64,000 nt of DNA from Clostridiaceae bacterium (GTDB taxonomy: Bacteria; Bacillota; Clostridia; Lachnospirales; Lachnospiraceae), in NCBI GenBank assembly GCA_009911305.1, contig QXXC01000007.1, forward strand, positions 1 through 64,000, in the 5' to 3' direction. Shown here piece by piece: positions 55,390 to 63,310 of the stretch. Under the pieces are notes generated by a model. That model ran no database searches. It was not told the DNA's origin and was given only the letters and a program-made list of their open reading frames with translations. Positions within the stretch are counted from its first letter, which is position 1; each line of letters starts with the position of its first letter. A program made the translations under genes and the position numbers.

Positions 55390-56216
55390 TTCAAATCGAA
55401 CCGATTCATTATCCAGTCGAAGAGCTCATCCCGATTGTGGCCGGGCTTGCGTCCGGCTATTGTGGATATGAACATACCTCTGTGACATATGAAACGGCCC
55501 AGGGGCTGATGGAAGCGGTTTTGTATTGCATCAATGAATGTATAAATGAACCTGATAACCGCTGTGATACGCCTCTGATTCAGGACATTTCCGCAAAGGA
55601 CGCATATCTGTCCGGCCAGAACATCGTGAAAGAAAAGGTCAGGGAGCTTCGGGAGATTTATAACCGGCTCATACCTGATTTTGAGGATTACAACTGCAAA
55701 TGCCTGAGACAGACGGTAACAAAGGAAATCCCCCGTTTTCTGTCAGGATATGATTTTAAATATGCCCCGCAGGAGACGCTTGTGACGCTTGATTACCCGG
55801 TTCTGAAACATACAGGGGGATTGTCCGGTATCGACGCGGTTTTGGAATACATGAAATGTATAGAGCTGGAGCAGCGTTTTTTGAAAGCATTCGACCGCGG
55901 ATTTGTTATAGAAATCCTTCATATGTATTATTATGACGATGGTCTTCTCTTTGAAAATATCAGCGGTATAGTTCTGCAGCATATTATTATGTGCTGCATT
56001 CTTGATAAGCCGGTAAGCTCCGGGAGCTTTTGTCCGGAGGAGATGGAGCGCATCGGATCGATTTTAGGAAATCTGCCGGACAGGGAAGCAAAAGAGCGCA
56101 TCGAGGGTATTGCAGGGGGTCTGGTGGAACACTACTATAATAATGACAGGCTTTTATCCGATTATCTGCAGTGCGCTGCTCCGGATATGGCGTGGAGGCT
56201 GCGGCGGGGGCGGTGA
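55386..56216 (+). CDS. DUF6179-like protein
   Basis: The 276-residue protein begins at GTG 55386 overlapping the preceding stop. It has helical repeats (LASGYCGYEHTSVTYETAQG, LMEAVLYCINECINE) and several cysteines and histidines. I recall DUF6179 as the usual partner of DUF6323. No catalytic motif or membrane segment is visible. The tight coupling implies a shared but unknown function. Confidence 0.58.
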   Translation: MIQIEPIHYPVEELIPIVAGLASGYCGYEHTSVTYETAQGLMEAVLYCINECINEPDNRCDTPLIQDISAKDAYLSGQNIVKEKVRELREIYNRLIPDFEDYNCKCLRQTVTKEIPRFLSGYDFKYAPQETLVTLDYPVLKHTGGLSGIDAVLEYMKCIELEQRFLKAFDRGFVIEILHMYYYDDGLLFENISGIVLQHIIMCCILDKPVSSGSFCPEEMERIGSILGNLPDREAKERIEGIAGGLVEHYYNNDRLLSDYLQCAAPDMAWRLRRGR

Positions 56217-56274
56217 AGCGAGCGCAGCGATGGATCATTTCATTGGTTTGTGTTATGATAAAGGAGTGAGAAGA

Positions 56275-56420
56275 GGCTTATAAAAGCTCATACGGCAAAG
56301 AGGTATGAAGGAAATTACGGTTTGACCTGTTGGCCGGGAGGGCAGGCAAAGCGGGTGGATTAAGAGTAAAGGAGAAGCAGGAAAATGACGGATGACCCCA
56401 TCGTTTTCCTGCTTTTCATC
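56275..56420 (+). promoter_or_regulatory. Structured leader with terminator ahead of the recombinase gene
   Basis: Downstream of the DUF6179 gene a run of potential stems (TCATAC/GTATGA around 56290-56313; CCTG/CAGG near 56330-56345) ends in a clear terminator: AAGCAGGAAAA (56375-56385) with TTTTCCTGCTT (56404-56414) and CATCTTTTT. The terminator lies 55 bp before the recombinase ATG, so it could end upstream transcription or act as a regulated leader. I do not recognise a riboswitch class. Confidence 0.5.
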
Positions 56421-56470
56421 TTTTTACCGCCCTGAACGCTCTGGCGCATAACAGAAAGGAGAGATGATAA

Positions 56471-57337
56471 ATGGATGATATCAGGCTTCTGAGGGAAGAG
56501 GAGGTAAAGAAATTTGAGAGATACTTAAGAGAAATGGAGCGCGCCCCGGCAACGGTTTCCAAGTATCTGCATGATATCCGCAGCTTTATACGGTACCGCA
56601 GCGGTCAGAATCCGCGCTCATGCGCAGAGCCGGTTTCAAAGGAGGATGCGCTGGGGTTTAAGGCCTTTCTGATACGGGACTATCAGCCCCAGAGTGTCAA
56701 TTCTATGCTGGCCGCGCTCAACAGCTTCTTTTCCTATATGGGATGGAATGATTTTCGGGTGAAGCTCATGAAAATACAGCGCCAGATGTTCTGTGAGGAG
56801 GAAAAGGAGCTTTCAAGGGAAGAATATTACCGCCTCGTGAATGCAGCAGGGCGATGCGGGAAGGAACGGCTTTCCCTGGCGCTCCAGACGCTGTGCGGTC
56901 TGGGACTTCGGATCAGCGAGCTGAAGGCCGTGACCGCAGAAGCAGTCCGTGCCGGGCGGATCTGGATTTTCAATAAGGGGAAAAGCAGGACAGTTTTTAT
57001 GGGGAGAAAACTCCAGAAGCAGCTTCTGGGTTATATGAAAAAACAGCGGATCAAAGCAGGGGAGGTCTTTACCACGCGATCCGGAAAAGGACTTAACCGG
57101 AGTAACCTTTGGAGGGAGATGAAAGCTCTCTGTGAGAAGGCGGAGGTTTCCTGGAGGAAGATATTCCCACACAATCTGCGCCATCTGTTTGCCAGAACCT
57201 TCTATGCGGCCCAGAAGGATGTGGTGAGGCTGGCTGATATCATGGGGCACAGCAGCATTGAAACGACGAGGATTTATACCGCTGGCTCAGTGAAGGAATG
57301 CAGAAGGAAAATAGAGTCTCTGGGGCTGGTACTCTGA
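56471..57337 (+). CDS. Tyrosine recombinase, probable DNA invertase of the polysaccharide switch
   Basis: The 288-residue site-specific recombinase has a SAM-like N-terminal core-binding domain (ERYLREMERAPATVSKYLHD-type) and a full catalytic domain: R in GLGLRISELKAV, K near KGKSRTVFMG, HNLRHLFA (H-x-x-R), IMGHSSIETT and the nucleophile in RIYTAG. AAAGGAGAGATGATAA precedes ATG 56471. Directly downstream are two perfect 26-bp inverted repeats enclosing 259 bp, the natural substrate. Relatives flip promoters of surface loci in gut Firmicutes, so I infer that it inverts this segment. Confidence 0.9.
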   Translation: MDDIRLLREEEVKKFERYLREMERAPATVSKYLHDIRSFIRYRSGQNPRSCAEPVSKEDALGFKAFLIRDYQPQSVNSMLAALNSFFSYMGWNDFRVKLMKIQRQMFCEEEKELSREEYYRLVNAAGRCGKERLSLALQTLCGLGLRISELKAVTAEAVRAGRIWIFNKGKSRTVFMGRKLQKQLLGYMKKQRIKAGEVFTTRSGKGLNRSNLWREMKALCEKAEVSWRKIFPHNLRHLFARTFYAAQKDVVRLADIMGHSSIETTRIYTAGSVKECRRKIESLGLVL

Positions 57338-57466
57338 GTGGGAGGCGATATGTTTGGAGTGGCCGGCGCTTCGGAGGAGCGGATACGGTTGATGCGGCTG
57401 ACAGTCCGGATCAGGCTGCGTATGATGCAGAGGCAGATTTTCTGAAGGGGGAGGAAAGCAAAAAAA

Positions 57467-57777
57467 TACAACATAATAAGTATTATGTTGTACAAGACTC
57501 ATTTGCCCCTCAAGACTGTAACCATCTTACCACATGTTTTATGGGCTTTCAACCGGAATTTTTTACAAAAATCTTAATTAAAAGGGAGAAAAGCCAAAAT
57601 TAGATTCTTAATCGGGCGGACCGTTTTCTTTATCCATTCCATTTTTCTGTAGTATTTCCCCGTTTTTGATACAAATTGGATATGCACGCTGACGAAAGCA
57701 CTGTCATCGGGCATCGCTTTGGGTGGAAAATCTCTGATATCCGCGGTGCTCTACAACATAATACTTATTATGTTGTA
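57467..57777. repeat. Invertible DNA segment bounded by 26-bp inverted repeats
   Basis: The left repeat (57467-57492) has 10-bp arms TACAACATAA and TTATGTTGTA around the core TAAGTA. The right repeat (57752-57777) is its exact reverse complement, with core TACTTA. Identity ends at the repeat edges. Each site is itself a near-perfect palindrome, as expected for two recombinase monomers binding around a 6-bp crossover. They enclose 259 bp without coding capacity. It lies between the recombinase and the first LoaP-like gene. Confidence 0.9.
57524..57552 (-). promoter_or_regulatory. Promoter inside the invertible segment, pointing left (OFF)
   Basis: On the minus strand TTGAAA (57547-57552) and TAAGAT (57524-57529) are 17 bp apart. 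It points toward the recombinase, away from the antiterminator and polysaccharide genes; inversion would aim it at them. I found no comparable plus-strand promoter in the segment. Confidence 0.55.
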
Positions 57778-57795
57778 AAGGAAAGGAGCGTTTGA

Positions 57796-58296
57796 GTGGG
57801 CTGGTATCTGCTCGCCTGTGAACCGGGCCGGGAGGAGAGGCTGAAAGACTCCTGCAAAAAGCGCCTGCCAGAGCCGGTTCTTGAGGATGCGTTCCTGTTT
57901 TCTTACGAAAGAATGAAGAAGTATCTGGGACAATGGCATGTGGATACGTGCCGGATGTTTCCGGGATACGTCTTCCTCCAGAGCGGCTGTCCGGAGCTCC
58001 TCCAGGAGGCAGTCAGCCATTATCTCAGGTTTTTTGGCGCTTTGGATAGCGGACAGCGGCTTGTCTCCGTGGAAACAGAGGTGGAGAGGCGGATACGGTC
58101 CCTGTGCGGGGAGCATCGTCACATGGCACTGTCGCATGGGAGCCTGCTGGATGGAAGGTTTATTGCCGAAGAGGGGCCTCTGGCCGGACGGGAGAGCCTG
58201 ATAGCAAAGGTGGATTTGCATAAACGGGTGGCTGTTCTTGATCTGCGGCTGATGGAAGGCGGCCGGCCGGTCTGGGCCGGGATTGCTTTTAAGTGA
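57796..58296 (+). CDS. NusG-paralog antiterminator (LoaP-like) 1
   Basis: The 166-residue protein has an N-terminal NGN domain (WYLLACEPGREERLKDSCKK, CRMFPGYVFLQSG) and a C-terminal KOW domain (FIAEEGPLAGRESLIAKVDL, then HKRVAVLDL). LoaP-type NusG paralogs bind RNA polymerase and a leader RNA hairpin so that polymerase reads through terminators in long polysaccharide or antibiotic operons. It starts at GTG 57796 with AAAGGAG upstream, 18 bp beyond the right inverted repeat, making it the first gene affected by the switch. Confidence 0.85.
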   Translation: MGWYLLACEPGREERLKDSCKKRLPEPVLEDAFLFSYERMKKYLGQWHVDTCRMFPGYVFLQSGCPELLQEAVSHYLRFFGALDSGQRLVSVETEVERRIRSLCGEHRHMALSHGSLLDGRFIAEEGPLAGRESLIAKVDLHKRVAVLDLRLMEGGRPVWAGIAFK

Positions 58297-58507
58297 AAAA
58301 ACAATTTTTCACAGTTAAAAAATTACGCAGCGTTCATAAAGCTAGTGGGGCATATGAAGGCGAGGTAAGGACATAGGGTAAAAGGATGGGTTCAGAGCGC
58401 TTGTTTGCTGTGAATATGGCGAAGCATGCGAAAAAACAGAATCCACGATCCCTGTTGGTCCCATCCGAAGCGACGCCCCTGCCCGGGCGGGTAAGGAGGA
58501 GCGGGAC
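58297..58507 (+). promoter_or_regulatory. Leader between the two LoaP-like genes
   Basis: This 211-bp spacer starts with an AT hairpin GTGAAAAA/TTTTTCAC and later has GGATGGG (about 58385) able to pair with CCCATCC (about 58461), plus GC-rich inverted sequence near 58475-58495. LoaP recognises RNA hairpins in operon leaders, so this may be a recognition leader. No gene is present. Confidence 0.45.
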
Positions 58508-59023
58508 ATGTGGTATGTTATACAGACAACAACAGGAAAAGAACAGGAGCTGGTGGCAATGATTCATAAGGCGCTGCCGGCTTCTGTGTATCAGAAATGC
58601 TTTTTTATGAAGCGGCAGCTTATGAAACGGCTGGGAGGCGAATGGCTGGAAGTAACGGAGACGTTATTTCCGGCCTATGTTTTTTTAGAGACAGATTCTG
58701 TGGAGGAGATTTTTTATGAGCTGAAGGGGATTCCGGAGTTTACAAGGCTCCTGGGAGATAAGGAAGGGGAGATTATCCCGCTGGAGCGGGAGGAGGAGGC
58801 GTTTTTCAGAAAGCTCTGCGCAGATGGAGCAGGGTATCTGGTAAAAAACACGACAGTTTATCTGGATGAGGAGAAAGGGATCACAAGGCTGGAAGGGCCG
58901 CTGGAGGTTTTCAAGGACAGGATTTTGCGGATCAATCTGAGAAAGAGGTATGCGATTATTGAAATCAGCATGCGCGGAGAAAAGGGGACGGCGATGCTGG
59001 GGATACGGTTGGAGAAGGACTGA
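58508..59023 (+). CDS. NusG-paralog antiterminator (LoaP-like) 2
   Basis: The 171-residue protein has an NGN domain (MWYVIQTTTGKEQELVAMIH, ETLFPAYVFLETDSVEEIFY, GIPEFTRLLGDKEGEIIPL) and a KOW domain (GITRLEGPLEVFKDRILRIN, LRKRYAIIEISM). It differs clearly from the first copy (different middle and linker), so the tandem is not a recent duplication. TAAGGAGGAGCGGGAC precedes the ATG. It lies ahead of the zinc-ribbon gene and the sugar transferase, the usual position for LoaP at the head of an exopolysaccharide operon. Confidence 0.88.
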   Translation: MWYVIQTTTGKEQELVAMIHKALPASVYQKCFFMKRQLMKRLGGEWLEVTETLFPAYVFLETDSVEEIFYELKGIPEFTRLLGDKEGEIIPLEREEEAFFRKLCADGAGYLVKNTTVYLDEEKGITRLEGPLEVFKDRILRINLRKRYAIIEISMRGEKGTAMLGIRLEKD

Positions 59024-59046
59024 ATATGGAAGGGCGGCTGTAAATA

Positions 59047-59292
59047 TTGGGTAGAGCGGAAGTAGAGGCAGTAAAAATAGATAGACACGGATTAGAACAA
59101 ACGATAGAAAAAGATAGCAGAAAAAGAGCGAAAGGTCAGAATCTTGATAAAAAGTTTGAGAAATGTATTTGCTGTCATAAAAGGCTGAATATACCAATGA
59201 ACATGGAAATTGAGTTCAGGTCTTTTTATATAGAGGGAGCAGGACAGCTTTGTTATAACTGTTATCAGGAGCTGTATGTACGGAAAAGTTGA
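59047..59292 (+). CDS. Small zinc-ribbon protein (81 aa)
   Basis: The frame from TTG 59047 encodes a basic N-terminal part, then CICCHKRL and LCYNCYQELY: two C-x-x-C pairs about 28 residues apart that could bind one zinc. The middle (NMEIEFRSFYIEGAGQ) is beta-like. I do not know the family. No ATG is available and the ribosome site is weak, so the true start is uncertain. Its place between the antiterminator and the sugar transferase suggests a regulatory or assembly role in this locus. Confidence 0.5.
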   Translation: MGRAEVEAVKIDRHGLEQTIEKDSRKRAKGQNLDKKFEKCICCHKRLNIPMNMEIEFRSFYIEGAGQLCYNCYQELYVRKS

Positions 59293-59346
59293 AAAATACA
59301 TGAAACTCAGAACTAAATCCAGTAGAAAAAATGGGAGTTGTCACTA

Positions 59347-60750
59347 ATGAGAAATCAGGAACAATTTAAGCGGCTCATACGGGCTGCTTTTTGTTTTATA
59401 CTGCTTTTACTCCATGCCGGGATATTTTGGTATGTATGGAAGCGGTTTTACAGTCCTCTGATGGAAATTCAATATTGGATGAGGGGGCATCTGATGATTC
59501 TTGCCTTTTATCTGTTTTGGGCTTTTTTACTGCCCAGGATATATGGAGGCTGGAGAGTGGGATATCTGAAGATTTTTTATATTGTATATTCCCAGAGTCT
59601 TGGAATTGCAATGGCGGATATGCTTATTTACTGCCTGATTGTCCTGCTGACAAAACATATTGTAAATCCGGGACCATTGTTTTTGATGTATATGTTGCAG
59701 CTTATATCTGCTCTTTTATGGGGGGCTGCCTGTACAAAAATTTACATCTATATTTATCCCCCACGTACAGTTCTTCTAGTATATGGAGGAAGACTGGCTA
59801 GAGGACTTATGAAAAAAATAAGTACGCGTTCTGATCGATTTGTTGTCGGTGAAACAATACATATTTCAGAGGGAATAGACACGGTTAAAGAAAAGATTAA
59901 AAACTACCAGGGAGTTGTTATCTGTGATATAGCAAGCCAGGAAAGAAATGCGGTTCTGAAATATTGCTATGGAAAAGGTATTAGAAGTTACACAACTCCC
60001 AAGATTTCAGATTTAATTATCAGGAGCGCAGAGAGTCAACATATGTTTGATACACCGCTTCTTCTATCAAGAAATACAGGACTTACAATAGAACAGAGAT
60101 TTGTAAAACGGTTGATGGATATTGCGCTTTCTGGGTTAGCTTTAATTCCCTCTCTTCCAGTTATGGGAATCGTCGCTTTGTGTATCAAGTTGGAGGATGG
60201 AGGTAGCATTATCTATAAACAGAAACGGCTTACGATGGGGGGAGAGTTTTTTTTCGTATATAAATTTCGCAGTATGCGGGAGGATGCGGAAAAAGACGGG
60301 GTTGCCAGATTGGCTGGTGAAAAGGATGAGCGAATAACAAAAACAGGAAAAGTAATACGGGCTGTTCGACTTGATGAGTTACCTCAGCTTTTTAATATTA
60401 TAAAAGGAGATATGAGTATTGTAGGGCCAAGGCCGGAACGTCCAGAGATTGCAGCGGAATATGAAACAGAAATTCCTGAGTTTGTTTATCGATTAAAGGT
60501 CAAAGCCGGTCTGACGGGATATGCACAAGTTTACGGAAAATATAATACGACCGCTTATGATAAGCTTAAACTTGACTTAATGTATATTCAGAACTATAGT
60601 CTGCGTCTGGATTTTGAAATCATGTTTCGGACTGTGCAGATTTTGTTTATGAAGGAAAGTACAGAGGGAATGGCAGAAGGGCAGTTTATTGCCAGGAGTG
60701 AGGAAGAGCCGGTAAAAAGGGCAGTCACTCCGTATGGAAAAGAGACGTGA
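59347..60750 (+). CDS. Undecaprenyl-phosphate sugar-1-phosphate transferase (WcaJ/EpsL type)
   Basis: The 467-residue membrane enzyme starts lipid-linked repeat-unit synthesis. It has four or five N-terminal helices, a Rossmann-like middle (VLLVYGGRLARGLMKKI) and the C-terminal transferase domain: VKRLMDIALSGLALI membrane hairpin, FFFVYKFRSMREDAEKDG, VIRAVRLDELPQLFNIIKGD, MSIVGPRPERPE and KAGLTGYAQVYGKYNT. I chose ATG 59347 with GGAG 9 bp upstream over TTG 59338. From here base composition becomes AT-rich, typical of laterally exchanged capsule genes. Confidence 0.92.
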   Translation: MRNQEQFKRLIRAAFCFILLLLHAGIFWYVWKRFYSPLMEIQYWMRGHLMILAFYLFWAFLLPRIYGGWRVGYLKIFYIVYSQSLGIAMADMLIYCLIVLLTKHIVNPGPLFLMYMLQLISALLWGAACTKIYIYIYPPRTVLLVYGGRLARGLMKKISTRSDRFVVGETIHISEGIDTVKEKIKNYQGVVICDIASQERNAVLKYCYGKGIRSYTTPKISDLIIRSAESQHMFDTPLLLSRNTGLTIEQRFVKRLMDIALSGLALIPSLPVMGIVALCIKLEDGGSIIYKQKRLTMGGEFFFVYKFRSMREDAEKDGVARLAGEKDERITKTGKVIRAVRLDELPQLFNIIKGDMSIVGPRPERPEIAAEYETEIPEFVYRLKVKAGLTGYAQVYGKYNTTAYDKLKLDLMYIQNYSLRLDFEIMFRTVQILFMKESTEGMAEGQFIARSEEEPVKRAVTPYGKET

Positions 60751-60776
60751 CAGTATGCGATAAAAGGATGATATAG

Positions 60777-61835
60777 ATGGAAAATATTAAAATCAGCATT
60801 ATTATGCCAGTTTATAAAGTAGAAAAATACGTGGCAAAGGCTATCAGGAGTATACAAAATCAGACATTACAAGAATTTGAATTTTTGATCGTAGATGACG
60901 GATCTCCAGATAACAGCGGCACTATATGCGATCAATATGCAGGACAGGATCCAAGAATAAAAGTGATTCATAAAGAAAATGGGGGCGCTCCAAGCGCACG
61001 TAACGCGGCGATCGATATGGCGAAAGGAAAATATATATATTTTCTGGATGCAGATGATTGGGCGGAGCCTGTGATGCTGGAGGAGATGTATAATTTAGCT
61101 GAGAACAAAAAGGCCCAGCTTGTGATAGCCGGTTTTTACATTGATACTTATTATAAACCCGATAAATTTATAGTAACAAATTTTATTCCAAAGAATAATG
61201 TCTATGAGACAAAAGAAGATTTTCGTAAGGATGCATACAAACTGTTTGATAAAAATATGCTGTATTCACCGTGGAATAAATTGTATTTGACCAGTTACAT
61301 AAAGGAAAAAAGATTTTATTTTCCAGATACCTTATGGGATGATTTTCCATTTAATTTACGCGTTATACGGGATATTGAACGTGTGGCAGTGACATCAGGA
61401 CAGTATTATCACTTCCTTCGCGCCAGAACTGAATCAGAAACGGCAAAATTTATACCACAGATGTACGAAAAAAGGGAAGAGGAGCATGAATGGTTATTAG
61501 AACTGTATCGCTATTGGGGGGTACAGGATAACGCCAGCAAAGAGATGATAGCACGCAGGTATATTGACCGCCTGATTGGATGTATTGAGAATTTGATGAA
61601 TCCGAAATGTACTTTGACAAAAGTGCAAAAGAAAGAACTAGCAGAAAAAATGATTAACAGTAAGAGGACACAAAAATGTATACAGATCGCCCGCCCCAAG
61701 TCCATATATGCAAAAATAATGTATTTACCTGTAAAATTGAAAAAAACGGATGGAGTTATTATAGAGGCAAAAGTAATATCATTCGTAAAAAAAAGATTAC
61801 TGAAGTTATTTGTGATTTTGAAAACAAACAGATAG
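60777..61835 (+). CDS. Glycosyltransferase family 2
   Basis: The 352-residue enzyme has the GT-A fold: KISIIMPVYKVEKYVAKAIR, EFLIVDDGSPDNSGTICDQY, VIHKENGGAPSARNAAIDMA and the metal-binding FLDADDW. A Lys-rich C-terminal tail of ~100 residues may contact the membrane. It adds a sugar to the lipid-linked unit on the cytoplasmic side. It lies 27 bp after the initiating transferase and 17 bp before the polymerase, so the three are one operon. Confidence 0.92.
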   Translation: MENIKISIIMPVYKVEKYVAKAIRSIQNQTLQEFEFLIVDDGSPDNSGTICDQYAGQDPRIKVIHKENGGAPSARNAAIDMAKGKYIYFLDADDWAEPVMLEEMYNLAENKKAQLVIAGFYIDTYYKPDKFIVTNFIPKNNVYETKEDFRKDAYKLFDKNMLYSPWNKLYLTSYIKEKRFYFPDTLWDDFPFNLRVIRDIERVAVTSGQYYHFLRARTESETAKFIPQMYEKREEEHEWLLELYRYWGVQDNASKEMIARRYIDRLIGCIENLMNPKCTLTKVQKKELAEKMINSKRTQKCIQIARPKSIYAKIMYLPVKLKKTDGVIIEAKVISFVKKRLLKLFVILKTNR

Positions 61836-61851
61836 AAGAGGAAACTTTGAT

Positions 61852-63306
61852 ATGTCAATAAGATTGAGAAATTTTTTGAAAAGACGTTCTGCATTTAAAA
61901 TCGCATATTTTATTTTTTTGAGCCTTAACATGATACAGATATTTAATATATCCATTTTTTCAAGGTTCTTTCTGGCACTTTTTTCCGTATGGGGAATGTT
62001 GATTATGCTTCAGGAGTATCTGGTAAAACGGAACCGAAATTATTTTCATAATAACATAGGAATCCTGTTTTGTTTTTTATTTTGCTGTGCATGTTCATTC
62101 ATATTTAATTGGGACAACAGAGGGCCGTATAATATAATGGCTTTATTTTATTACGGCATATGTATAATGGTTTTATATATAAATACTCATAATGTAAGCG
62201 CTTATCACAATCGTAATGAAATAGTTTCAGTCGCTAAATTATATGTGCTATTGTGTACGGTGGTTTCATATATCTGCGTTTATACATTTTTGGTTCAAAT
62301 GAATATAGATTTAAATGGGCGTAATGGGAGGATAATTCATATAGGAGTTTGGGAAAATCGATTGTTTGGTGTGTTTTCCAGTCCTAATGTCGGCGGGACA
62401 TTCTTTTCAATTGGTATTTTTTTTAGTGTTTATTTATTGTACTGTATTAAACAGCTTCATATAGTTTCTAGGTATTGGAGTTTCGTCTGCTGGCTGAATC
62501 AGTTGGGAGCAATATGGTATATGACACTTTCTCTTTCAAGAGGGACGTGGCTTTCTTTCTGTGTATCGTCAGCTATTGCATTTACGCTATATAAAATTCC
62601 TTCTCAAAGGCATGAATCAATGTTTAATCGGATTTTAAAAAAAACAGGTATGTTTATAATAGCGGCCGCGTCAATCATTCTATGCTGCAAAATATTAAAA
62701 ACAGGTTCAATATACATCGTTAACATGAAAAATGCTCATGAGGTTGTATCCCAGAGAATCGAATATAGAAATGAAAATCCAGCAAGTGAAAATAGTTCCG
62801 GTAATGGGGATCATTCTTCCGGCAGTGAAGTAACATCTGGAATAGACATTTCTAACAAAAGATTTGGCATTTGGCGGGCCTCTGTTAAATTAGCATTGCA
62901 AACGCCGGTCCCAGGCGTAGGAAACAGTTATTATAAATATAATAGTCTGTCAGAAGAAGCTCAGTCGTTTTTTTCGTCTAATGAGCGAATCATGATCGAG
63001 TGGTCTAAAGGAGAAATTCATAATGGATATTTACAGATTTTTGTCTGCTGTGGCATAGCGGCATTTTTTCTTTATTTTGTTTTTCTGTTTTTGTCGCTTT
63101 ATAAAGTGATTATATTTTTTAAAAACAGACCATGTATTCATTATCGCAATGAGTGTGTTTGTCTATTTGCGGTTGTACTTTATATTTTAGTAAATAATCT
63201 TTTTGAGACAAATATGGCATTAATGGGAGCAAACTCGTTTCAGGCTGTATTCTGGCTTTGTTCGGGTTATGTGGTTTCAATATGTAATATAAGAAAAAGG
63301 ACTTAA
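61852..63306 (+). CDS. O-antigen ligase/Wzy-like polysaccharide polymerase
   Basis: The 484-residue protein has about ten to eleven membrane segments. Between segments near residues 285-390 lies a large extracellular loop with PVPGVGNSYYKYNSLSEEAQ, the usual Wzy_C pattern, and an H (GEIHNGYLQIFVCCGIAAFF). WYMTLSLSRGTWLSFCVSS is a typical 'SRG' helix of O-antigen polymerases. It polymerises flipped repeat units outside the membrane. The low G+C content fits a variable capsule gene. Confidence 0.85.
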   Translation: MSIRLRNFLKRRSAFKIAYFIFLSLNMIQIFNISIFSRFFLALFSVWGMLIMLQEYLVKRNRNYFHNNIGILFCFLFCCACSFIFNWDNRGPYNIMALFYYGICIMVLYINTHNVSAYHNRNEIVSVAKLYVLLCTVVSYICVYTFLVQMNIDLNGRNGRIIHIGVWENRLFGVFSSPNVGGTFFSIGIFFSVYLLYCIKQLHIVSRYWSFVCWLNQLGAIWYMTLSLSRGTWLSFCVSSAIAFTLYKIPSQRHESMFNRILKKTGMFIIAAASIILCCKILKTGSIYIVNMKNAHEVVSQRIEYRNENPASENSSGNGDHSSGSEVTSGIDISNKRFGIWRASVKLALQTPVPGVGNSYYKYNSLSEEAQSFFSSNERIMIEWSKGEIHNGYLQIFVCCGIAAFFLYFVFLFLSLYKVIIFFKNRPCIHYRNECVCLFAVVLYILVNNLFETNMALMGANSFQAVFWLCSGYVVSICNIRKRT

Positions 63307-63310
63307 AATA

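Noticed and set aside
57298-57603. 101-codon frame overlapping the recombinase 3' end and the left inverted repeat
   Set aside because: It runs across the recombinase stop, the 26-bp repeat and the promoter; codon use is not protein-like.
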